Assembly (NCBI GenBank): GCA_016490735.1
Contig: JAEMWC010000232.1
Coordinates: 52,501-116,500 of the forward strand
From: Pachyseris speciosa
Taxonomy: Eukaryota > Cnidaria > Anthozoa > Scleractinia > Pachyseridae
DNA length: 64,000 bases
Direction of reading: 5' to 3'
This document shows, in pieces, positions 1-10,882 of the stretch. Each line of letters opens with the position of its first letter. The stretch's first letter is position 1. The translations under genes and the position numbers were made by a program. The notes under the pieces were generated by a model. That model was not told where the DNA came from and did no database searches. It was given only the letters and a program-made list of their open reading frames with translations.

Positions 1-372
1 TTGAGTAACGACAGGAAGCCGCGATGTTTGAGTAATGGCTGGTTTGCTCACCAAAGTAGCTTCTTGGTGGTGTAATATTAGAGGGTCAGTGTGGAATGCG
101 TTTCCTTTTTTGGCCTTCAACTAAGTGGAAAGCAAAACGAGTGAATTCTCTTTACGGGTCAAAAGCTTGTGTACAACATATTACATAATATATAGTTCTT
201 ATTTTTGTCACGCAGATCGTGGTCAGGTTTCCTAATTTTGACGCTCTTCCTCCCATGCTGGATTTATGGAAGACTGGGAGGTGGGGGTGGGACGTGGGGG
301 GAGAGCAGTGGGGGGGAATATGGAATATAGGAGTTAACTGTAATTACGTATAGTAACAAAGGTATAGAGTTT

Positions 373-565
373 GTTAAAGAGTGGTTTTCAAAGCAATTCT
401 CGTTTGCTTTGGTTTTGCTTTACTTTGATCTGTGATTGGTTGAAAAATTTCGTCTCACTTTCTCAACCAATGAGAAGCAACACCAAACCAGTCAAGACTT
501 GCGCACGTGCTAGAGTATTTACTTTGGTTTTGGTTTCACGACACTCAATTGAAAATCTCTCTAGA
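373..565. repeat. MITE, CACTCAATTGAAAA-ended family, diverged copy
   Basis: The right end reads ACACTCAATTGAAAATCTCT and the left end is a degraded inverse (GAGTGGTTTTCAAAG). The interior has the pattern TTGATTGG/CCAATNA typical of this family: GATTGGTTGAAAAATTTCG facing TTCTCAACCAATGAGAAG. A second family member with intact ends lies at 12,491-13,010. The chance 93-residue frame over it is not a gene. Confidence 0.55.
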
Positions 566-904
566 ACACCTGTATTTATCTTGTTTCCTTCCAGTGCAGA
601 TGTCAGCGTTTCTCACGCCGGATTTACGCATTGCATCTCTGTGCCTGGATAGATTGTGACACATTCTTGTTGAAATACTGTTGCTTGTTTGAGGCTTAGC
701 TCGGAAACGTGCACCGAAAGAAAAATTGGCATGCGGAAAGCACTAATGTTTTAGATTCCATTTCTCTTTCCGTGAAATAAAATTTAATTCCGAAATATCT
801 ATCTCCTGCGGCTAGTTGACCAAAACGGGAAACGTTTCTTCAACAGCGAACCATTTTGAGCATCAGTTCCTAATTTTCGTCAGGGCTTTAGTACTAATTA
901 TTTT

Positions 905-1010
905 TAGTATAAATCTACTAGCGTTCTATCACGAATGCCGTTCTCTGATTGGCTACGCTACTCGCTATCTATTCTGTGATAGATAGTAGCGGTTAATAAT
1001 AGAAATTTCA
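905..1010. repeat. Imperfect hairpin repeat
   Basis: CTACTAGCGTTCTATCACGA near 918 is roughly complementary to TCTGTGATAGATAGTAGCGG near 974, around a CTGATTGGCTACG loop. This is probably a small MITE remnant; its limits are approximate. Bases 570-900 and 1,010-1,350 show nothing else I can name. Confidence 0.3.
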
Positions 1011-1365
1011 TAGTCGAAAACGTATTCCCTTATTTGATGGCTTGTGCACAGATCATAGACAAGACATTTTTCTATTTGTTTGCATTTTACGCATAGCCAT
1101 CAAACTTGCTGTATATAGTTACCTTTGAGGTTTCAAAAGCGGGTTATCGTTTCGTTGAGATGCAATTTGAGGGACTGCAACACTGGGTAACGTTTAAATT
1201 AGTTTGCTGTACGATTTTTGTAATCGAAGCAAACAGTCAATATGTGAATTCAATCAACTTTTTCTGAGCCAATCAGGTTAAATTTTCTTTGTTTTTTACT
1301 CAACCAATCAGAGAATAAGATAGCTTCGCGCTTGGAAGCCGTGACATAGGGATGGCGAATGGTGA

Positions 1366-1627
1366 GCAGGGATGGCGCAGTGGTGAGAGCACTCGCCTTC
1401 CACCAATGTGGCCCGGGTTCGATTCCCGGACTCGACGTCATATGTGGGTTGAGTTTGTTGTTGGTTCTCTTCTCTGTTCCGAGAGGTTTTTCTCCGGATT
1501 CTCCGGTTTTCCCCTCTCCACAAAAAACCAACATTTCCAAATTCCAATTTCATCTGCTTGTAAAGCGCATTTGATCCTATACACATGGTAAATGCGCTAT
1601 ATAAATTCTGCGAGACGTATTTTTTTG
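1366..1627 (+). mobile_element. tRNA-derived SINE
   Basis: The head carries an RNA polymerase III split promoter. Box A is TGGCGCAGTGG at 1373-1383 and box B is GGTTCGATTCC at 1416-1426, an exact consensus. An unrelated body of about 150 bp follows and ends in AAATGCGCTATATAAATTCT plus a short T-run near 1620. The head is tRNA-like, but the 3' half cannot close an acceptor stem, so this is a SINE and not a tRNA gene. The flanks form an imperfect inverted repeat (GATGGCGAATGGT at about 1351, ACCATTCGCCACC at about 1632), so it seems to have landed in a pre-existing hairpin. Confidence 0.8.
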
Positions 1628-2227
1628 GAAGAACCATTCGCCACCCCTTGACATGTTTTCCCGCGCTTTTCGCACGAGCGGGGTGGATTGTTTTCCGCCC
1701 TTAGAGAGATTTACAGTTACTTTTCCATGCTACACACTGTTTATATGTTTTCCCGCTTTGGCTTCCCCTTGCTATGGTTTTGAAGCGTTGCCTATTGTAA
1801 CACGCCCTTATGTAGATCACAGGAGAGAAGAGAAGATTGTATATGTTGTTGACAAGTCAATTTGTAACATTTTGTACAGGTTTATACGGGTCACTGATAT
1901 TTAACAATTAACTTTTTGTATGGAAGGATGGATGACCTTTATTTTAACACGATAAAAATTTAAGCTAAATAGCTTGTGGGGTCGTGTATAAAAATAATAA
2001 ATAACATTTACGAAATCCTATAGCGACGTACATATTAAATTATTTAACAAGCTTACAATGGAAGAAAACAAAGTTTTCTTAGTATTTGCACTATGAATAC
2101 CGCCCAGAAGGGTGCCTAGGATTTTGTAGTGAAATTTGGAACTGGCATTGAAAATGCATAGTTAGCAGGCATCATTAAATACGAGAACTTTCTTTCAGAC
2201 GAATGAGGATTCTCTCGATAAAGTCCA
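1628..2227. other. No gene seen; AT-rich, possible retroelement tail
   Basis: An 83-residue frame at 1653-1904 has no recognisable domain. The text GACCTTTATTTTAACACG near 1935 resembles the reversed 3' end of a non-LTR retrotransposon (AATAAAGG tail), but no coding part is left. Confidence 0.3.
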
Positions 2228-2471
2228 GGGCCCGGTTGTTCAAAAGCCGATTAACCCTAATCCAAGATTTAAAATTAGCCAAGGAGTCTATTTCTCTATT
2301 CGCAAACGTTGTTCAACGTTAATATTCGGCAAAAGTTTAGATTAGAGGATGCCCATCCTGAAAAGGAACTGAAAAACCAGCAAAAGAAACTTTCATCCAA
2401 AAGTTAAAAACTGCAACCAAAGTTTACACTTATCCTGGATTAAGTTAATTGGCTTTCGAACAACCGGGCTC
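2228..2471. repeat. MITE with GGCCCGGTTGTTC termini
   Basis: The ends GGGCCCGGTTGTTCAAAAGC and GGCTTTCGAACAACCGGGCTC are inverted copies. The inverted similarity continues inward (GATTAACCCTAATCC facing GGATTAAGTTAATTGG). The element is about 244 bp and non-coding. I could not define a target duplication. Confidence 0.7.
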
Positions 2472-2778
2472 ACATGTATTAATCAGGAGCACCCAAACGA
2501 AATCCACTCCTGACAGACCCTGACGTGAACAACAAAAGTCCCTTCGCTTGCTTGTTTCCAGGGATATCCGTACTTCAGGTTTGGTCCACAGGGTTACCAG
2601 TTTCTGGTCAGTTGTGATCAGAAAACGCTATGATACAACCTAGAAAATACAGTACCTGATGTCAAACTATTTTAGCCTCAAGGAAGTTGTGTTTTGCGTG
2701 CTTTATGTCCGTTCGGGAACAGCGTAAACCGCGCAAAACTAACCTCGTATTGGGAAGCATAGTATTTCAGAAAATCCC

Positions 2779-2881
2779 GATATGGTAATGTTAATGGATT
2801 TATATGCCGCGCATATCACATAGTTTCATGGCGGTTTACAATGCTTCTCTAGGGTGAGATCGGACGTCAGCCTGTAAAGGC
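2779..2881 (-). repeat. Non-LTR retrotransposon 3' end (repeat A)
   Basis: Read on the minus strand, the segment ends in TATAAATCCATTAACATTACC, a polyadenylation-like stretch followed by a short (CCATTA)-type tail, as in 5'-truncated CR1/L2-like insertions. It matches 20,118-20,214 closely; both contain TCATGGCGGTTTACAAT and GGGTGAGATCGGACGTCAGC. Confidence 0.5.
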
Positions 2882-2920
2882 GCCTCTGGCAGCCGCTATC
2901 AGTCCATATTTGATCTCACC

Positions 2921-3183
2921 CAACCTCGTTCCCAGGGTCTCTCTCTGCCTCCCTTGTCGTTGGGAGAAAGACCCTGGTTACGACTGGTCACGTGGCCTGA
3001 GATTACAATCTTCACCGGGGTTAGTTACGTTTTGTCATGGTGATACTTAATTGCACTGTCACCCCTCCCTTGCAAATGAATTTGAACGGCTCCCAGATTT
3101 TGAGAGCCACGTGACCAGCCGCAACCAGGGTCTTTCTCAACGACAAGGGAGGCAGAGAGAGAGAGACCCTGGGAAAGAGGTTG
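2921..3183. mobile_element. Mutator-like MITE, CAACCTCG family, copy 1
   Basis: A 263-bp element with terminal inverted repeats of about 75 bp; the outer end is CAACCTCGTTCCCAGGGTCT and the other end is its slightly changed inverse. It is flanked by a perfect 9-bp duplication GATCTCACC (2912-2920 and 3184-3192). It has no coding capacity. Copies at 20,642 and 38,419 share the ends and the 9-bp duplication length. A 9-bp duplication and long inverted repeats fit the Mutator superfamily; that placement is inference. Confidence 0.85.
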
Positions 3184-3214
3184 GATCTCACCCTCCCACC
3201 CAACCCACACGTGA

Positions 3215-3365
3215 ATGTCAAAGACAGAGCTAGACCACCACACCGGGAACTACGTCTCCTACTCTTTTAGAGCAGTGTGTTGGTTCTTTAACGTCCCACA
3301 GCTTATTAGGTACAAGTGTTGTAAGACGGGGCCTACGGTTTATCGTCTTCATCCGAGAAGACTAG
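3215..3365. repeat. Dispersed repeat B
   Basis: This matches 21,238-21,412 at high identity; both contain GGTTCTTTAACG followed by CCCACAG and TTATTAGGTACAAGTGTTGT. It runs directly into the Penelope fragment at 3,385, but the second copy does not. No protein is recognisable. Confidence 0.5.
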
Positions 3366-3384
3366 AAAGTCTAACCGTCAACTA

Positions 3385-3645
3385 TTGACGAACGTTAAGG
3401 ACAAAGGCGAACCAAAGGACAGACAGGGAGCAGTTTACAAGATCGAATGCTGCGACTCGGACTGTCAGGCCACTTATATCGGTGAGACTGGCAGTACTGA
3501 GCACAAACGAGCGACGAGAAATGGTGACATCAACAAGAACACTGCAGAGCACCATTTACTGACAAATCACACAATCGACTGGGACTATGCTAAATACATT
3601 ACCTACTGTACTAACTACCACCAACGGATCGCACTGAAAAATTAG
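3385..3645 (+). pseudogene. Penelope-like retroelement GIY-YIG endonuclease fragment
   Basis: The translated frame carries the GIY-YIG signature of Penelope-like retroelements: GAVYKIECC, then ATYIGETGS, then TEHKRATRNGD and HHLLTNHTIDWD. In intact elements this nuclease follows the reverse transcriptase and nicks target DNA to prime reverse transcription. Here only about 86 residues remain, with no upstream reverse transcriptase. Residues usually found between GETG and EHKRA are missing, and the frame stops at 3,645. It is a dead 5'-truncated copy. Confidence 0.75.
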
Positions 3646-3814
3646 TTTACTAACTTAGAACAGACACCACTGAGCCGTAGCCAACATCTATAACCATCCA
3701 CCCCGACCCCCACCCTCGTTTTCATAAATTTATAATTTTGCCGAACGTTTCGAGTGAGTGATCTGCCACTTGGCACCTAGTCTGACCCCAACCCCGTCAA
3801 GATGACCTCCAAAT

Positions 3815-4165
3815 ATATATGGGTTATTGGCCAAGCGTGAGGTCAAGATAGCGGGATATTGGCCAAGTTCTTTTTTTGCGTGTTTAGATGACCCCCAAAT
3901 ATATACATTTATTATATGACTGGCTCTTTCAGCGGTTAAGATGAATCAATTCTCCCGCTGTGATTGGCTACCCGCGAGGTCAAGATGGAGCTACCTTGAC
4001 CGCTCGAGATAGCCCGTTCGTCCCGCATTTTACTGTCTTTAATAGCGTCCTTTGAGTCATGTAATAAATCCTTTATTGACCAATTAAGCTTGTTCTGTCA
4101 AGATGGTGGGATATTGGCCTCGTTCTTGGCTAATGTCCCGCCATATTGACCTCACCCATATATAT
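3815..4165. repeat. MITE, TATTGGCCAAGCG family, copy 1
   Basis: The left end TATATATGGGTTATTGGCC is inverted at the right end (GACCTCACCCATATATATA). The interior contains CTCCCGCTGTGATTGGCTACCC and repeated GTCAAGATGG motifs. A second copy at 53,449-53,800 has the interior in the opposite orientation relative to its left end. Confidence 0.65.
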
Positions 4166-4378
4166 AGTCGTCCTCGGGCCTATTTTTCCAAACGTGTTGT
4201 TTGCTTCAACACAAAGGTGTATTTTGCGTTTATACACGGCTTCCTTGTAAAGCAGGGGTTTTTTTATCATTTCTTTTATTGTAGTAGTTATTTATAATCT
4301 TATTTAGTTAGCTAGTTACATTTATTTAATTAAATATTGTAAAGTCCTGAAGGAAATACCGTGTCTAAAAAACATTTT

Positions 4379-4642
4379 ATACGGGGAGGCTCCGACCCGA
4401 AGTCCGACCCCTTACTCTTTTATATACCATTTTTGACAGAAAAGGCACCCCTATCGTATACCTTCCACTGGAACAGTAAGTCATAAGGTATGTGTTCGAA
4501 ATATTTTAATGAAAGGCCCTTTTAAATACCTAAATGACAGATTTCACTACCCTTTCATATACTTCGAGTCGTGAAGTCCCTACCCTTTCATATACCTGAA
4601 GCGTGAAAAAGGTATCCCTTTCGGGCGGAGCCTCCCCGTATA
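4379..4642. repeat. TIR element with ACGGGGAGGCTCCG ends
   Basis: The ends are ACGGGGAGGCTCCG and CGGAGCCTCCCCGT, flanked by TAT and ATA (a TA duplication is possible but ambiguous). The interior repeats CCTTTCATATAC and CCCTTTCATATACCTGAAG. A diverged, inversely oriented relative is at 34,775-35,105, where the text TGTCAAAAATGGTATATAAA is complementary to 4,418-4,437. Confidence 0.6.
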
Positions 4643-4649
4643 GGCCATT

Positions 4650-5088
4650 AGGGAGTTTAAGAAACTAGGACGCGACGGCAACGAAAACGTCATTTCAAAC
4701 TATATCCTCTCGTTATTGTAGCACTTTCGCGATTATTCCAGTGTGTTCAACTTGTAAAATGTCGGCGAATTATTCAGCAACTAAATTTCCATGACCGGCG
4801 TTGAAGTAAAGAAAAAGAAAGAAAAATTTGCATCATGTGCTCACGTTCTCGCCAAAACCTCAAATTTGTTCATTTCACGTTGTTGTTGAGAACGTGAACC
4901 ATGATGGCAAATTTTTCTTTCTTTTTCTTTACTTTAACGCCGCTCATAGAAATTTAGTTCCTGGATAGTTCGCCGACATTTTACAAGATGAACAAATTGG
5001 AATAATTGCGAAAGTGCTCTAATAAAGAGAAGGTATATTTTGAAATGACGTTTTCGTTGCCGTCGCGTCCTCATTTCTTAAACTCCCT
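4650..5088. mobile_element. Palindromic MITE, AGGGAGTTTAAGAAA ends
   Basis: A nearly full-length palindrome of 439 bp: AGGGAGTTTAAGAAACTAGG... on the left is mirrored by CCTCATTTCTTAAACTCCCT on the right. Arms are about 200 bp and share ACGAAAACGTCATTTCAAA and its inverse. The apparent flanking duplication is ATT (3 bp). It is non-coding. Confidence 0.75.
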
Positions 5089-5421
5089 ATTATAGGGAGT
5101 ACCCCCCACGGGACCTAAACACCGTTTTTGCGTTGCTTAACATGGATTTGACGTTAATATCTCGTTCGCGTTTCAAGCAATCCAAAATCCCTATGCTCAT
5201 CCCACGAAGCTGTACTGTGGGATATTTGGTGAATTTTTGGCTGATTTCTGGGGATATTTAGGAAGAGATAATTTTTCTCAAAGGATTTGTTAAATTTAGG
5301 GAAACAGGGAATCTTGAAGATTGAATGAAGGTTTAAAAACAAAACAGTTCCCAGAACAAAACCCAAAACAGTTCCCATACAGTTCCCCAGCAGCCTTCAG
5401 TGCCCTTGTGGGTTGTCAACT

Positions 5422-5907
5422 GAGGGTCCCCCAGGGGTTTTTGGGGAACAAGGGAACACGGGAAATTTGGCAATGGGAACACGGGAACAAAGCAAAAAAA
5501 ATCGTAGGGAACAAGGGAACATCAAATAGGTTAGGGAACAGGGGAACAAACACAAAAAATTACAAGGCCCTACGTTTTTTACATAAACGTGGGGGTGATA
5601 GAAGATTTTCTGCTGTTTTCTGATTTCTTTGGCAAGTTTTTGTTGCCATCTTTCGTGTCTACCCGTCTCTGACCGTTTCTAGCTCTAGAAATAATGATCA
5701 AAATTTATCAGCAACACTGTAGACCTTCAATCAGTTATTTTGTTTTGTTCAGATTGGTTAATTAGGACGTATATGCAAAGAATAAGAGATAAAATTTAAT
5801 CTTGAAAGGGTAACAAGGGAACAAGGTGTAATTTTGGACGGGAACAAGGGAACAGAGTTAAAATTTTGAAGGGAACACGGGAACACAGACCCCCCTGGGG
5901 GACCCTC
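5422..5907. mobile_element. MITE with GAGGGTCCCCCAGGGG ends, GGGAACA-rich
   Basis: The termini GAGGGTCCCCCAGGGG and CCCCTGGGGGACCCTC are exact inverses. A 6-bp duplication TCAACT flanks the element (5416-5421 and 5908-5913). Inside each end are direct GGGAACAAGGGAACACGGG-type subrepeats that run in the same direction at both ends, so only the outer 16 bp or so is inverted. The frames across it are fortuitous. Confidence 0.75.
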
Positions 5908-7397
5908 TCAACTGTCTGGTGATGTTTGAAAACATTTTTGTACATTTTAATCCCTTCTTTAAACTCTTTAAAATTTCACTCCAATTCATCTTAAGTCCCA
6001 CCTTGATTTGGTGGATCATAATCAGCAAATTTCTTCTACTAAAAAATACAAGGCTGACTTTATAGCTGACAAAATATGTAGTTCCTTTAATTTGTCGTTG
6101 TTGCCGTCGGCGAAACGCGGTAACGGATATTTTCCCGCCTTTTTGGAACGATAGTGCTTGCATTGCGTTATGGGATTGACACCTTCGCGTTGTGGTTGAG
6201 CGCGAAAAGTTTGAACAGAATTTGGTGTAAAAAAGCAGCCCCAAACAGGTAACTCTAATTTCTAAACCTTTCTAAAGGTGTTAGTTATGTTCTGCTTAGC
6301 TTTTATGTGTAATTTTGTGTTTAAAAGGAAGGGTTTTCATCCAATTTAAAGGTCTTTAGAGTTTCCCCAAGCACCACATGAGCAAACTTCCATGGCCACC
6401 ATGCTTTCGTCGTGTAATTTGGCGCTACGCGGGCTGAAACAAAGCTAATGTTATGGCTGGTTTTGAGAACAATACTTGCTCCCGTTGGTTTACGAGGATT
6501 AGGTGACCTGCAAGGCATAAGGAATTGTGTTTGAGCAGGTAAAAGTCGAACTTTAGTAATCTTGTCAAGTCCATAAGATTACGGATTGCGAATGAAAAAC
6601 AGCGGTAATTATTATCCTTGTTCGTCATTTGCAGTCCAACTCAGTGTTCTATGCTGTAAACCATCTTTGGTCGTTTGGTTTCATGACAGTCTGCTATCAC
6701 CTTTGAAAATTTTTTACAGTTTTCGATCAAATTATATTTGACCGTGGTTTAAGGACGTTCGCGCTAATTGTTTATGCGCATCTAAACTGCGCAGGTAACG
6801 CGACAATATTATGTCACGCATTACTAAAGAAACATGGCGCCGTAACCTTCGCACAAATTTTACTCGCTTAGATCGTCGGTGACCCCCACCTTTTTTTTAC
6901 ACGAATCATTTACTCTACTTATTCTCTACCAAAACTGATAAAATGAAAAAAATGTCACTGTAAGAAGTTACATTTTTTAAACATTTTCTTCCGCTGTGCC
7001 ATCAAATTCCGGAAGTGGTTAAAACGGTAGCGCTGATGAGGACGCTCGTTGAGGATTAGATTCAATGTTTACGATATCCCTAATGGCGTGAAATTATTTA
7101 AAATATCCACTCCTTAAGACCTATGCAAAGAAATCTTCACTTAACCTGTTTATTCCTATGATTTTTTATGGGTAATTCGATGAAGCTATACTTCGTTATT
7201 ATGGCCGATTTATCGCAAATAGGGCATTTTTCCAGTGCCCTTTCCTCCGAAACAAAGTCGGTGAACCCCAATTTTTTTAATTTTGGAATAAGTAATTCAT
7301 GCCCTAACTCTAGGCGAGAAGTGAAAAAATTTCCACTTTGGGAAGATTTTCGCGCGGACGTCCTTAATTTCGGCAGGGCTGAAGTACAGGTCACATT
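5908..7397. other. No gene seen
   Basis: The several short frames here have no domain and no credible splice structure. The sequence is about 60% AT with no obvious inverted repeat. I could not assign any function. Confidence 0.4.
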
Positions 7398-7736
7398 CCC
7401 GGGGGGAGTGGGGGTGGGTGGAGGTGTGCGGCCCGCCTCCTGAAACAGTTACCCTATTTCAGACCAAAATTTGTGATTTTCCCTATCCTATTTCAGACCA
7501 GACCAAAAATTTGATACCCTCAGACCAATTTCACGTACACGGTGGGGTAAATATTATTTGAGAAGGGCTTTTGCGACTCTTTTGTCGATGGTCTTATCGC
7601 CTAATGATGAAGTAGCAGCTTCTCCTAAAACACATACTCAATTCAGGAATAGAGTGGACAAACCATACCCTATTTCAGACCAAAACGGCTAAAACGCCAT
7701 ACCCTTTGGGGCCGCACATACCTATATAGCCCCGGG
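7398..7736. mobile_element. MITE with CCCGGGG ends and 9-bp duplication
   Basis: The element starts CCCGGGGGGAGTGG and ends TATAGCCCCGGG. Its terminal inverse is only about 7 bp. It is flanked by a perfect 9-bp duplication GGTCACATT (7389-7397 and 7737-7745). The interior repeats TACCCTATTTCAGACCAAA four times in the same orientation. It is non-coding. Confidence 0.75.
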
Positions 7737-7779
7737 GGTCACATTCCACAGGTCGACATACAAGTCACTGTGCTACCCC

Positions 7780-8020
7780 TAGTAAAAATATACCTGGAGT
7801 TCTGGCGGAATCCCGCCTGAATTTCAGCCTGGACTTTTCCGGAATTCCGGGTAGATTCCAGGCGGATTCTGGGTGAAATCCGCTGGAATGTGCCGGAATT
7901 ATTGCCAGCATTCCAGTGGTATTTTGCCGGTATTCTGGACAACCTCTTCCGGAATTCCAGTGGAATGCCGTAATTATTGTTGGCATTCCACCAGTATTCC
8001 AGAGAACCTCATCCAGATTT
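7780..8020. repeat. Degenerate GGAATTCC/CCAGTGGAAT repeat tract
   Basis: Motifs such as CCGGAATTCC, GCATTCCAGTGG, AATTATTGCC and TATTCTGGACAACCTC recur at irregular spacing, partly in units of about 60 bp. One more piece (ATTCCACTGGAATTATTGCC) lies near 8,118. It looks like an old tandem array or a MITE interior. Confidence 0.4.
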
Positions 8021-8027
8021 CCAACGA

Positions 8028-8098
8028 TACGATACGATAATCTTTATTTAAACACGATCAATTCATCAGCCCATAAAAATACATATCACATACGCTAA
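8028..8098 (-). repeat. Non-LTR retrotransposon 3' tail
   Basis: Read on the minus strand, the text TTTAAATAAAGATTATCGTA passes into a (CGTAT) short repeat, the usual 3' terminus of a 5'-truncated non-LTR insertion. No coding remnant is attached. Confidence 0.4.
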
Positions 8099-8159
8099 AA
8101 ATTATGCCAGATTTGAATTCCACTGGAATTATTGCCGGCGTTCTGTCCCGCTTGAATTG

Positions 8160-9019
8160 GGGAACCTTATAGAGTACTAAAGTGATGACGTCATAAAAAC
8201 TAAATTTGTGAAATTATGGGATTTGTTCAGATATTCAGAAAGAACACGCTCAAAAAGACCTACTTGCCAAAAATCAGCATTTTCTTACAGTTTGAGAGCG
8301 AGATATTAGCACCGTTATGCTCTGCCGACTCCATACAAATCCTTCTAAATGTTACTCAGTTCCTAACGTTATGAACCGAGTCAAATTTAGACTCGTCATC
8401 AGGATGAGTTCTAGCTCCCATTGGATTAATATCCTTTGTGTTTGCTCGTTTTGTAGACGAGGCTGGACGGGCAAATCTATTGTTCACAGCAAGCGTGATA
8501 TTAGTCTCATCCTGGGACAGCACAGCGGAGCGCAAACACGGCCTAAAGGTTATCTATACGGGTTACAAAGCAATAGTAAGGCTCAAAGAGAAGGCTTGTT
8601 AGGGTTAAAAAGACAGACTGGTTATCAACATGTACGTTTCCCCTGATATTTTAAGGGCCTATTGGCCGGGGCTGTTGTTGACAAACACCAAATGAAGCTA
8701 AAATAATGAGGCTAACATCTTTGTATGAAATCGTAACAGAACACCAGTATACGCATTGTAAGGGGAGTTTGTTGTTTAATGTTGTCAGAATATTAATACT
8801 GTATTTACCCGTGTATAAGTCGACCTTTTACAACCTAAAAATCAGCCCCCAAAATCGCCCTCGACTTATACATGGGACAAAACTTGAGAGCTGCAGCACT
8901 GTTTTAAAAAAGTCTAGACAATTAGCATAATAATGCCCTGATATGTTATCAAACATCTGATGAAAGACGGTAGAGGTTACGAGCCTTGAGGTCCTCTCTC
9001 TTACCGATCGGTGTCTTCA
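8160..9019. other. No gene seen
   Basis: A 109-residue frame at 8,317-8,646 has no recognisable motif and no splice context. The segment GTGTATAAGTCGACCTTTTAC near 8,813 followed by CTCGACTTATACA near 8,861 is a short inverted repeat. Confidence 0.35.
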
Positions 9020-9240
9020 AATTGAAGGGCTCGGAGCATAACCATCCTATGTCGAATTTTAGGTCGTTTTTCGATTTTGCTCGGTTTTGTCCAAATTTTT
9101 GCATGTGAACTGCAAGCAATTCGATTGAAAAACATTGTCCGGTATTTTTTTCACTGATTTTTGTTTCATCAGTTTCCGAGAAAAATCAAAAAACGACCTA
9201 AAATTCAACATAGGGTGGTTATTCTCCGAGCCCTTCAATT
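9020..9240. mobile_element. MITE, AATTGAAGGGCTCGGAG family, copy 1
   Basis: The arms AATTGAAGGGCTCGGAGCA and ATTCTCCGAGCCCTTCAATT are inverted. The inverse extends about 60 bp through CCTATGTCGAATTTTAGGTCG and CGACCTAAAATTCAACATAGG. It is 221 bp and non-coding. A diverged relative is at 60,284-60,578. Confidence 0.75.
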
Positions 9241-10726
9241 CAGTTACGCTCATTTGTATGTGTATTTAATACTCATGCGCGAATTGAATTACGTGAAGAG
9301 CACATGAAATGATTGACGGGTAGAAAGGATTGTTTGACAGTGGGACGTAGACTATACGTTTGGTGGTTAAAACATCGATTTAAGTTGTATTGATAGGAAA
9401 CTTACGTGGCTGTGAGGTATCGATCGCTAGCTTAATTTAATCGAAACTCGCCAGCTTGGTGGTCGAAAGACATCTCGAGACCCGCAAGTCAGACACTTCT
9501 CAAAGAAGCCAGTGATGTTTCTCTGTGTTTGCCAAACGCGAAGAGATTTAAGTTGACTTCCGGAACAAATTGGCGTTTTGCAGTACAGACTTCTGAGCCA
9601 GGCGGGACAGTCTGAAAGCAACTCTCGCCGACCTTCTGATCATTACGATGCGTACACCGACGGGTACACCGGTGGAGATTGATCATGCGAGAGCAAAAGT
9701 ATACCTCCCCACTCCTCCTAATGCAGCCAGTTTGTCATGCCGACAATTTTTCCGATGAACATGAGCTTTTCGCTAGGTTCCGGCAAAAGTACCTCAGAGC
9801 TGGTAATGACAATGGGGCTATTGTGTTATACTAACGAGCAAAGTTGAGCCGGTACAATGGACCATTTCTTGATACGGGACCGTTTAAATTCTCCGTATTA
9901 AGAAATATTATGGTCCAATTTCTAAATAATTACCCGTCTAACGGTTTCAATTGATAAGTAAAAACTATCCTCTTTATTGGTAAAAAGTCAGCTTTCCACT
10001 CTGGCATATGATATATATGATGCAAATTGTCTGACTCTAATGAACAAGTTGTGTTTGTAGACTGCAGTACAACATGCCTAGTTGTGGTTCTTTTTATTTC
10101 TGATGAATTCAAGCAGCAAAGGTGCAAACTTTTGGACTCTATTTCATTTTAAATTTAACTATGCGAAAACGGAATCAAGTGTTTGTTTCAAATCAGATTC
10201 TTATCATCGGCTGAGAGTATCCGTTTCCTGGGAAATTGTTCAGTAGGTTAGTTTCAAGAAATTGACCCTGTTTCTAGGAATTGACATGATGGTGCACTAG
10301 GCCAAGAATGGTTCCTCTTAACAGTTTCGTAATTTTTATCTCGCACTTTTTCTTTGTAAGTGGATTTTCTAGTGGCTTCTTGCAGTGTACATGAAGCACT
10401 TTTTCCGGGTAGGGATCGGAGACTTTCAAATTTCAATTCAATCTCAGTAAGTACAAAGGTTTAATACTTGTATGAAAACCGCTTACAATCTATTGTAAGC
10501 ACTTGCATCGTCGTTTTGGTCGTTTTAACCCTTTGTGACCGAACCGCTATCTCATCCAAAGACAGACTGGCTTAGACTGGTTTGTTAATGACTATTATTA
10601 TATCTCTCACTTAGTACGCGCGCTGTGTTTGGTCGATTTTACGGGCCATATTCTACAATACCGCCCGCTTGACTTCAACTAGTTTTCATGCCGCGCCGGA
10701 TTAACCTCAGAAATAATGATAAATAT
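9241..10726. other. No gene seen
   Basis: Only frames of about 65 codons or fewer without domains. No tandem or inverted repeat of useful length was noticed. Confidence 0.4.
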
Positions 10727-10882
10727 CTTACTAACTTCGTTTTCTCGATCCGTACTGTAAGTTACGGATCCTCGTTTATTCCCATTAATTTATGGCCCGC
10801 GCGCTTCGCGCTTGGGCCATAAATCAACGAGAAAAAACTCGGTCCGTAACTTACAGTACGGACCTCGAACTCGGTTAGTAAG
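10727..10882. mobile_element. Palindromic MITE, CTTACTAAC ends
   Basis: The left arm CTTACTAACTTCGTTTTCTCG continues as GATCCGTACTGTAAGTTACGGA and is mirrored by TCCGTAACTTACAGTACGGA and GGTTAGTAAG. A second inner palindrome, TTTATGGCCCGCGCGC/GCGCTTGGGCCATAAA, sits at the centre. No clear duplication at the ends. Confidence 0.75.

Noticed and set aside
1366..1440. A true tRNA gene at the SINE head
   Set aside because: Boxes A and B are perfect, but the acceptor stem does not close and a SINE body follows.
5858..6244. 128-codon minus-strand frame
   Set aside because: It starts inside unique AT-rich DNA and ends in the GGGAACA repeat of a MITE; no domain or splice support.
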